Below are positions 14,199-19,511 of a DNA stretch of 19,511 nt, piece after piece. The stretch lies in NCBI GenBank assembly GCA_910579755.1, contig CAJTVB010000036.1, positions 8,946 to 28,456 of the forward strand, read 5' to 3'. Every line of letters starts with the position of its first letter. The first letter of the stretch is position 1. The DNA comes from an uncultured Acetatifactor sp. Lineage in GTDB: Bacteria; Bacillota; Clostridia; Lachnospirales; Lachnospiraceae. The notes below the pieces were generated by a model, which saw only the letters and a list, made by a program, of their open reading frames with translations, had not been told where the DNA came from and searched no databases. A program made the translations under genes and the position numbers.

Positions 14199-15101
14199 TC
14201 ATGAACTCCTCCCACCGGGGAAGGAAAGTGCTCTTTTGCGATATTCTCCCGGAGACATGTGCATCAGCCTGCGGAAAACCTGATTAAAATACTTCATATT
14301 TTCATAACCCGCACTCACAGCGATTTCCCGGATGCTTTTATCGCTTCCCACAATCTGCTCGCAGCTTTTTTCCACCCGAATTCTCTGGATATACTCTAAG
14401 ACAGTCATGCCTGTTTCCTGATGAAATTTTCTGCTGATATACTGACTGCTGTAATGATGTTCACGGCAAAACTTCTCCAACAGACCATGCTCCCGATAAT
14501 GCATACCAAAAAACTGTATGGCCCACAGCACGGCATCACTCTGCCGGGTCTGCTCTCTCTTCTTCGCGTCCTGATCGATGATCCTGCGCATGGTCAGGAT
14601 CAGGATCTCCATCAGGCGGCTCCTGAAAATCTCTGTATAGCCCATCTGCCTTTCTTCATATTCCTTCTGCAGACCCAAAAGCAGCCCCAGCACCCTTCCG
14701 TCATCATCATGAAATACTCTGTCCACCGGTGTTCGTATCTGGCTGAAATATCGCCTGTAATATCGGATAAAGCATACCTGAAGCAATTCGTCAAACGCCT
14801 TGCAGCCCTCCAGTGTATTGTCTATGATTTCCGGAAGAAACAGGCAATTTAACAAAGTCAGATTCTTGCTGTTCCGATAGCCGTGAGAAGTGCCGTAATC
14901 AACAATAAAATAGTCCCCCTGCCTCAGACTTTCCCGTTTTCCGTTCAGAATATGCTGCGCACTGCCTTCAAGAACATATGCCAGTTCAAAAAAGTGATGA
15001 CTGTGAAGCTCCATATCCGCCTGCTGATAGGGTCTGACAGCCATCTTATCCCTGATTTGATCCGTATTCTGATTCAGCTCCAATATACACCCTTTTTCCA
15101 T
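14199..15101 (-). CDS. AraC-family regulator, probable activator of the rhamnosidase
   Basis: The 300-residue protein has an N-terminal cupin sensor domain (about 20-95, with HSHHFFELAYVLEGS and the GDYFIVDYGTSHGY turn) and a C-terminal pair of helix-turn-helix motifs (about 205-290). The first reads LLEKFCREHHYSSQYISRKF; the second reads IREIAVSAGYENMKYFNQVF and is followed by MSPGEYRK, the AraC signature. It is divergent from the GH78 gene with about 120 bases between starts, the usual arrangement for a sugar-responsive regulator of the neighbouring gene. The ligand is probably rhamnose or a rhamnoside, by inference only. The best purine-rich site (AGGGGG) is about 13 bases from the chosen ATG, rather far, so the start is less certain. 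It ends 84 bases from the convergent MutS-like gene, with no clear terminator between. Confidence 0.9.
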   Translation of the reverse strand: MEKGCILELNQNTDQIRDKMAVRPYQQADMELHSHHFFELAYVLEGSAQHILNGKRESLRQGDYFIVDYGTSHGYRNSKNLTLLNCLFLPEIIDNTLEGCKAFDELLQVCFIRYYRRYFSQIRTPVDRVFHDDDGRVLGLLLGLQKEYEERQMGYTEIFRSRLMEILILTMRRIIDQDAKKREQTRQSDAVLWAIQFFGMHYREHGLLEKFCREHHYSSQYISRKFHQETGMTVLEYIQRIRVEKSCEQIVGSDKSIREIAVSAGYENMKYFNQVFRRLMHMSPGEYRKRALSFPGGRSS

Positions 15102-15144
15102 CAGGTCATATTTACCCCCTATTCAGGTCAATAAAGGTTCTTTT

Positions 15145-15174
15145 TTTACATAATATCATCTGTTATTCTTATAG
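15145..15174 (+). promoter_or_regulatory. Weak candidate promoter for the rhamnosidase
   Basis: TTTACA at 15145-15150 and TTATAG at 15169-15174 are 18 bases apart, some 50 bases before the GH78 start. The match is poor, as expected if the AraC protein activates it. A good GGAGG lies 9 bases before the ATG. Confidence 0.3.
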
Positions 15175-15220
15175 TCAACAGAAGTTCATTTTACGTGATT
15201 TTTTATGGAGGTAACTCACT

Positions 15221-17401
15221 ATGGAGACTATGGAATGGAAAGCAAAATGGGTGGCTCCGGAAACGGAGACCGGGGATGCTGCTCCGGTATTTTCAACTAA
15301 TTTTTCACTGTCAAATAAGGTTCGCAGGGCCGTCCTGCACATTACGGCTCTGGGAGTCTATGAGGCCAGAATCAATAACTGCCGGGCTGGAGAGTTTATC
15401 CTGGCGCCGGGCTGGACCGCATATCCTGAGAGACTGCAATATCAGTCTTACGATGTGACAGATCTGCTGAAGGAAGCCAATGAGCTTCAGGTGCTGGTAG
15501 GCAGGGGATGGTATCGGAGCCGGATGCCCGGCTGGAAGTCCTCTGATTACATGAAGCTTCTCCAGACCAATCCTTCCGCTCTTCTGGCCCAGCTGGAGAT
15601 CACCTATGCGGATGGTTCTGCGGAGACCCTTGCAAGCGATGAGAGCTGGTCTGTGGCGGAAAGCCCTGTTCGCTTCTCCGAAATATACGATGGAGAAATT
15701 TATGATGCATCTATGGAAGACTGCCCCAAATCGCCAGTTCGGTGCTTTGACGGACCTTCCCACACCCTGATTCCCCAACAGGGAGAAGAGATCCGGGAAC
15801 AGGAACGGCTTCATCCCGCCTCCGTCTTTGTGACACCCAAAGGGGAGACTGTCATTGATTTCGGTCAGAATCTCACCGGCTATGTAGAGATTTCTCTCTC
15901 TGCCCAAAAGGGTCAGGTGGTGGATCTTTCCTTTGCGGAGGTTATGGATAAAGAGGGCAATTTCTACACAGATAATTACCGCAGCGCTAAAAGTCAGTAT
16001 CACTACACCTGCTGCGACGGTCCTCAGACCTATAAACCCCATCTTACCTTTTACGGTTTTCGTTACATACGAGTAAACAAGTTCCCCGGAGGAATCGGGC
16101 AGATGGATCCTTCCTGTTTCACCGCCGTGGTGCTTCACTCCGAAATGAAACGGACAGGCTGGCTTCGTTCTTCCGATCCCTTGCTGAACCACCTGTTCGA
16201 CAATATTATCTGGGGACAGAAGGGTAATTTTGTGGATGTTCCCACAGACTGCCCTCAGAGAGACGAGCGCCTTGGCTGGACCGGCGACGCACAGGTATTT
16301 ATCCGCACTGCCTGCCTTAACTATGACTGTGAAAAATTCTTTACAAAATGGCTGGCAGATATGGCGGCACAGCAGGGTGAAAATGGAATCATCGGTCATG
16401 TGATTCCCGATGTGCTGCAGGAGCCTCACGCCAGCGCTGCCTGGGGAGACGCCGCCGTAATCTGCCCCTGGGAAATTTATCTGGCCTACGGAAATCCTGA
16501 TATTCTGAAGGCACAATACACCTGTATGAAAAAATGGGTGGGCTATATTACCGAGACCACCACGACTCCGAACCTGTGGACCGGCGGCACTCACTATGGA
16601 GACTGGCTGGGTCTGGACGCTCCCTCCGGAAGCTACAAGGGATCCTCCCGGGAGGACTTTATCGCCTCCGCTTTTTACGCCTATTCCACGTCTCTGGTAA
16701 TCAAAGCGGGCAAGGTGCTGAGTGAGGATGTTTCCTATTATACGGATCTCTATGACCGGATCGTGGCCGCTTTCCGGCAGGCCTATCCTGTCTATGAGAC
16801 CCAGACCGAGTGCATTTTAGCCGCACATTTTTCTCTGGCGCCGGATCCCCAGGCTGCCGCAGACCAGCTGGCAGAGATGGTGCGAAGCGCCGGAATCCAG
16901 ATTAAGACAGGCTTCGTGGGAACCCCTTATATCCTCCATGTGCTGAGCAAATACGGCCATGCAGACCTGGCCTATTCCCTGCTGCTTCGGAAGGAATACC
17001 CTTCATGGCTGTACCCTGTGACAAAGGGCGCTACCACCATCTGGGAGCACTGGGACGGCATTATGGAAAACGGTGATTTCTGGAGCGCTGATATGAATTC
17101 TTATAACCATTATGCATATGGTTCCGTAGCCGACTGGGTATATTCCGTGGCCGCCGGCATCTCTCCCATAGAGGAATTTCCCGGGTATGAGAGGGTGCAG
17201 ATTGCTCCTACGCCCGACTCCCGCCTGGACTGGCTGGAAGCTGTTCTTGACACGCGGCATGGAAGAATCTCCTCCAAATGGCAGAAGGAAGAAAATGCCT
17301 GGAGATACACGATTCAGACCCCCGTACAAGCCCGGATCCGGATCGGTGATAAGCTCTATACAGTGGAAGCAGGCAGCTATGTATTTTACAGTGACAGATA
17401 A
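15221..17401 (+). CDS. Alpha-L-rhamnosidase, glycoside hydrolase family 78
   Basis: This enzyme should release terminal alpha-L-rhamnose from plant glycosides or rhamnose-containing oligosaccharides, with inversion. The 726 residues contain an N-terminal beta domain (about 30-170), a second beta domain (about 195-305, with VIDFGQNLTGYVEI), the catalytic (alpha/alpha)6 barrel (about 310-645) and a small C-terminal beta domain (about 650-726). The hallmark TDCPQRDERLGWTGD is at 342-356, with E349 as likely general acid. TTIWEHWDG near 605-613 provides E609 as likely general base. There is no signal peptide, so it acts in the cytoplasm on imported substrates. At 726 residues it is shorter than the roughly 900 common for multidomain GH78. 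No rhamnose transporter or catabolic gene is adjacent. It is divergent from an AraC regulator and followed by a strong terminator. Confidence 0.93.
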   Translation: METMEWKAKWVAPETETGDAAPVFSTNFSLSNKVRRAVLHITALGVYEARINNCRAGEFILAPGWTAYPERLQYQSYDVTDLLKEANELQVLVGRGWYRSRMPGWKSSDYMKLLQTNPSALLAQLEITYADGSAETLASDESWSVAESPVRFSEIYDGEIYDASMEDCPKSPVRCFDGPSHTLIPQQGEEIREQERLHPASVFVTPKGETVIDFGQNLTGYVEISLSAQKGQVVDLSFAEVMDKEGNFYTDNYRSAKSQYHYTCCDGPQTYKPHLTFYGFRYIRVNKFPGGIGQMDPSCFTAVVLHSEMKRTGWLRSSDPLLNHLFDNIIWGQKGNFVDVPTDCPQRDERLGWTGDAQVFIRTACLNYDCEKFFTKWLADMAAQQGENGIIGHVIPDVLQEPHASAAWGDAAVICPWEIYLAYGNPDILKAQYTCMKKWVGYITETTTTPNLWTGGTHYGDWLGLDAPSGSYKGSSREDFIASAFYAYSTSLVIKAGKVLSEDVSYYTDLYDRIVAAFRQAYPVYETQTECILAAHFSLAPDPQAAADQLAEMVRSAGIQIKTGFVGTPYILHVLSKYGHADLAYSLLLRKEYPSWLYPVTKGATTIWEHWDGIMENGDFWSADMNSYNHYAYGSVADWVYSVAAGISPIEEFPGYERVQIAPTPDSRLDWLEAVLDTRHGRISSKWQKEENAWRYTIQTPVQARIRIGDKLYTVEAGSYVFYSDR

Positions 17402-17408
17402 TTATTCA

Positions 17409-17452
17409 AAGATGCTCCGGGATGCAGAACTCCCGGAGCATCTTGTATTTTT
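17409..17452 (+). terminator. Intrinsic terminator after the rhamnosidase gene
   Basis: A perfect 14-bp stem (AAGATGCTCCGGGA with its complement, arms 17409-17422 and 17431-17444) closes an 8-base loop and is followed by GTATTTTTG. It begins 8 bases after the GH78 stop codon. Confidence 0.88.
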
Positions 17453-17476
17453 GAAAGAATGTTAAAATATACCTTG

Positions 17477-17505
17477 TTGACAGCCAAAAATTATAACTTT
17501 ATTAT
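17477..17505 (+). promoter_or_regulatory. Consensus promoter of the small membrane protein gene
   Basis: TTGACA at 17477-17482 and TATTAT at 17500-17505 are separated by 17 bases, with an A/T-rich spacer. It lies just after the terminator and about 60 bases before the 53-codon gene, so the small gene is an independent unit. Confidence 0.75.
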
Positions 17506-17564
17506 GAAAAAATCACAGTTGCATACTGTACAAAAAATTTATTAAGAAAAAGGAGCTCTTATCA

Positions 17565-17726
17565 ATGTCCCTGGTAGAATTAATTATTTATGTCCTTCTT
17601 CTGGTTTTACTTGTTATGATAGTTCTTGCATTTATGAAGGTTATTTCATTTATAGTACCTTTGATTACCCTTGGTGTATATGCAGGTTTGTTTCTTCTGT
17701 TTTATTTATTGTTCATTCGATATTGA
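17565..17726 (+). CDS. 53-residue hydrophobic membrane protein
   Basis: This short frame encodes MSLVELIIYVLLLVLLVMIV and continues to FIRY, stopping at TGA. Nearly the whole protein is hydrophobic and suggests two membrane helices: about 6-24 and 29-50, with a single Lys25 and Pro32 in the turn and Arg52 at the end. AAAGGAG lies 9 bases before the ATG and a consensus promoter stands upstream, behind a terminator. That makes a real gene much more likely than chance. I do not recognise the family. Type I toxins are of similar size and hydrophobicity, but no antisense RNA promoter was identified. A regulatory membrane peptide or stress protein is equally possible. Confidence 0.65.
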   Translation: MSLVELIIYVLLLVLLVMIVLAFMKVISFIVPLITLGVYAGLFLLFYLLFIRY

Positions 17727-17804
17727 TAATGTTCTTCTGCTAACCCGCCTCCTTCATTCAGAATACCTGCGTCATTCGAAAAACCCACTGCGGTGCTGTT
17801 TCAC

Positions 17805-17833
17805 TTGACTGGAAGCAACGTAAGGCTTACAAT
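17805..17833 (+). promoter_or_regulatory. Promoter of the alpha/beta hydrolase gene
   Basis: TTGACT at 17805-17810 and TACAAT at 17828-17833 have a 17-base spacer. Transcription would start near 17840 and give a leader of about 60 bases. The region 17727-17804 shows nothing else I can support. Confidence 0.6.
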
Positions 17834-17854
17834 TAATTTGCAGAAAAATTGTAA
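17827..17854. promoter_or_regulatory. Dyad over the hydrolase -10 and transcription start
   Basis: TTACAATT (17827-17834) and AATTGTAA (17847-17854) are perfect 8-bp inverted repeats around 12 bases. The left arm contains the -10 box and the dyad spans the expected start site, the position of a typical repressor operator. A small hairpin in the DNA or RNA is the alternative. Confidence 0.45.
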
Positions 17855-17898
17855 CCCTGAATCATACTTACAGTATTGGACAGAAGGCAGAGATAATT

Positions 17899-18687
17899 AT
17901 GAAACAGCTGAAATTGAAAAATTCTCCCATCTACTATTACCTGACCGGAAAAGAGCACAAGGAATGGATCTTATTCCTCCATGCCGCCTTTGTGGATCAC
18001 AGAATGTTTCGGACTCAAATCGAATATTTTGCGGAAAATTATAATGTGCTTACGCTGGATATTATCGGCCATGGTCAATCAACAAATGCCAAAAAGGGTG
18101 ACAGCATCGCCAAAATGTCAGAATGGATGTTGCAGATTTTACAGGAGGAAGGCATTGCGCAGATTCACATTGTAGGGATATCCCTGGGCTGTGTCCTGGC
18201 ACAGGACTTTGCCAACCGCCATCCTCAGGCTGTAAGCTCTCTGGCCTGCTTTGGCGGTTACAATATAAATAACTTTGACCCGTCAATGCAGAAAAAAAAC
18301 GGCTCTGCTCAAATGCTTATGATGCTGAAAGCGCTGTTTTCCGTCAAATGGTTTGCTCAGGCAAACAAAAAAATATCAGCCCATACCACCCAGGCGCAAA
18401 ATGAGTTTTATGAGCTGAATCTTGGATTTCCCAAAAAATCCTTTCTATATCTGGCTTCCCTGAACAGTCTGATCGGAAACGACCAGGCACTGCCTCCAAG
18501 ACCTTATCCGCTTCTGATCGGCTGCGGCCAATACGATATTCCCATGGAGCTGGAGATTATAAAAATGTGGAAGGACAGCGAACCGGACTGCAAAAAGATT
18601 ATCTTCGACGGTGCAGGACATTGTGTCAATATGGATGTGCCCCTAAAATTTAATGAGGAATTGGAAAAATTCTGGGCTGCGAAGTAA
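17899..18687 (+). CDS. Alpha/beta hydrolase
   Basis: The 262-residue cytoplasmic enzyme has the canonical fold order. The oxyanion strand is ILFLHAAF (24-31), with HA where many members have HG. LTLDIIGHGQS follows at 51-61. The nucleophile elbow is GISLG with S95, the acid is D213 (GQYDIP) and the base H241 (GAGHCVN), so the catalytic triad is complete. A cap region lies between about 120 and 190. The start is supported by a modest AAGG site 10 bases before the ATG and by the promoter upstream. The gene ends convergently with, and overlaps by 38 bases, the acetyltransferase gene. The family covers esterases, lipases and C-C hydrolases, so the substrate cannot be named. Confidence 0.88.
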   Translation: MKQLKLKNSPIYYYLTGKEHKEWILFLHAAFVDHRMFRTQIEYFAENYNVLTLDIIGHGQSTNAKKGDSIAKMSEWMLQILQEEGIAQIHIVGISLGCVLAQDFANRHPQAVSSLACFGGYNINNFDPSMQKKNGSAQMLMMLKALFSVKWFAQANKKISAHTTQAQNEFYELNLGFPKKSFLYLASLNSLIGNDQALPPRPYPLLIGCGQYDIPMELEIIKMWKDSEPDCKKIIFDGAGHCVNMDVPLKFNEELEKFWAAK

Positions 18688-19453
18688 CCTCAAAAGCCCT
18701 GTATTCATGATCAAAATGATATCCCAGCTTTTCCGCCAGAGCCACCGACCACTTATTCTGTGCATCCCAGCTGGGATACCAGCCCCGCTTCAGACATTCC
18801 AAAATCAGCTTCGCCCCGCAGATATAAGCCAGACCCTTCCTCCGGTGATCCTCCCTTGTGTCAATTTCAATTTCTATGCCCCCGATGTAACTGGAATAAG
18901 AAGACGCGCCGGAGACAGGTTCCCCGTCCTTCAAAATCACTGCCCCCAGCCCGATTTCATGATACATGGTGTAGTTATCATATTGGGATACCAAATCCCG
19001 GCACCAATTACTCTCCCGACACTGCCAGAAAAGCTCTTCGTTCATCATTTTCAGAGTGTACCCCTCCGGCAGTCCTGAGACCACAGTCTCAAGCTTTTCT
19101 CTGTCAAAAATATCTTGTTCCTTTTTTATGGCATACCTGACTGTCTCCTTTGCTTTTTCTCCGTAACAGTCCCGGATCAGCTCCTGCCAGCAATCATCCC
19201 GAAACGCCATAATCAGAAAGTCCTTTTTTCCCTGCTCCGGCCCGTATAAAACCAGCTCCCGGTTAGGCCTTCCTGCAAAAAAGCAAAAATCTCCCAGCAG
19301 TGCCATGGCCGAAGCCGGGCTTTCCGGGGAATCCACATAGATCTTTCCCATCACACCCTGCAGGCATGACCATATTAAGGTTTCCTGCCACCCGTCAAAC
19401 AATGGAGCCGCTTTTTCTATTGTGCTTTCTTTTGGATTTACCTCAAAAATCAT
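18650..19453 (-). CDS. GNAT-family N-acetyltransferase
   Basis: The 267-residue protein resembles the two-part GNAT acetyltransferases. A divergent N-terminal half (about 1-115) is followed by a C-terminal half with the acetyl-CoA signature IEIEIDTREDHRRKGLAYICGAKLI (motif A), a SWDAQNKWSVALAEKLGY segment typical of the last conserved helix, and HFDHEYRAFEV. The acceptor is unknown. I start it at ATG 19451-19453, which follows AAAAAGGG by 8 bases. An in-frame TTG at 19483 would add ten residues without a better site. The last dozen residues (SQPRIFPIPH) lie beyond the usual end of the domain and are encoded in the strand opposite the hydrolase 3' end, so this tail is likely a read-through extension. 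Confidence 0.88.
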   Translation of the reverse strand: MIFEVNPKESTIEKAAPLFDGWQETLIWSCLQGVMGKIYVDSPESPASAMALLGDFCFFAGRPNRELVLYGPEQGKKDFLIMAFRDDCWQELIRDCYGEKAKETVRYAIKKEQDIFDREKLETVVSGLPEGYTLKMMNEELFWQCRESNWCRDLVSQYDNYTMYHEIGLGAVILKDGEPVSGASSYSSYIGGIEIEIDTREDHRRKGLAYICGAKLILECLKRGWYPSWDAQNKWSVALAEKLGYHFDHEYRAFEVTSQPRIFPIPH

Positions 19454-19485
19454 ATTCCATGCCCTTTTTTCTGCTGTAGTCAATC

Positions 19486-19505
19486 ACCCCGCCGCAAGCA
19501 GCGGG
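19486..19505. repeat. GC-rich palindrome at the right edge
   Basis: CCCCGC and GCGGGG arms enclose CGCAAGCA, giving a strong short hairpin. It lies about 30 bases upstream of the acetyltransferase start, next to the window edge, and has no T-run on either side within view. It resembles dispersed palindromic repeat units, but no second copy occurs in this window. Confidence 0.4.
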
Positions 19506-19511
19506 GCATGA

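Noticed and set aside
15311..16594. A 427-codon open frame on the minus strand inside the GH78 gene
   Set aside because: It is antisense to the conserved catalytic core, has no recognisable domain or ribosome site, and is explained by the codon bias of the plus-strand gene.

Overview
The window looks like a chromosomal segment of a Clostridia-type Firmicute, most plausibly Lachnospiraceae. This rests on strong GGAGG-type ribosome binding sites, occasional TTG starts, moderate GC, and the families present (NPN-cofactor genes beside an Opp/Nik-type transporter, a GH78 rhamnosidase with an AraC regulator, and tandem MutS-like ATPases). The taxonomy is inference. I see no rRNA, tRNA, CRISPR array or insertion sequence.

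Left part, minus strand, 1-10800. A consensus promoter (TTGACA, 17 bp, TACAAT) at 10764-10792, overlapped by a perfect dyad, drives larE-larB-larC followed by a complete Opp/Dpp/Nik-type ABC importer (lipoprotein, fused double ATPase, two permeases). The larC stop and the lipoprotein start overlap by 4 bp (ATGA), as do the two permeases. LarB, LarE and LarC make the nickel-pincer nucleotide (NPN) from nicotinic acid adenine dinucleotide. The coupled transporter is therefore best read as a nickel (or nickel-chelate) importer feeding the LarC metal-insertion step. No larA-like enzyme that would use NPN is in the window. Downstream, with its own likely promoter, is a secreted, membrane-anchored Ig-fold protein, then an HD-domain nucleotidase-like hydrolase, a short AT-rich P-loop ATPase fragment, and the 5' end of a methyltransferase that runs off the left edge.

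Middle, plus strand, 10975-14114. Two genes joined by an ATGA overlap encode MutS-like ATPases that keep the MutS C-terminal ATPase domain but lack recognisable mismatch-binding and connector domains. Both carry Asn-Glu where MutS has the Asp-Glu of Walker B. They look like an obligate pair of unknown function and are the best candidate here for an undescribed system.

Right part, 14199-19511. An AraC regulator is divergent from a cytoplasmic GH78 alpha-L-rhamnosidase, which ends in a strong intrinsic terminator. Next come a 53-residue membrane protein with its own consensus promoter, an alpha/beta hydrolase with its own promoter, and a convergent GNAT acetyltransferase whose 3' end overlaps the hydrolase by 38 bp. 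A GC-rich palindrome sits at the right edge.
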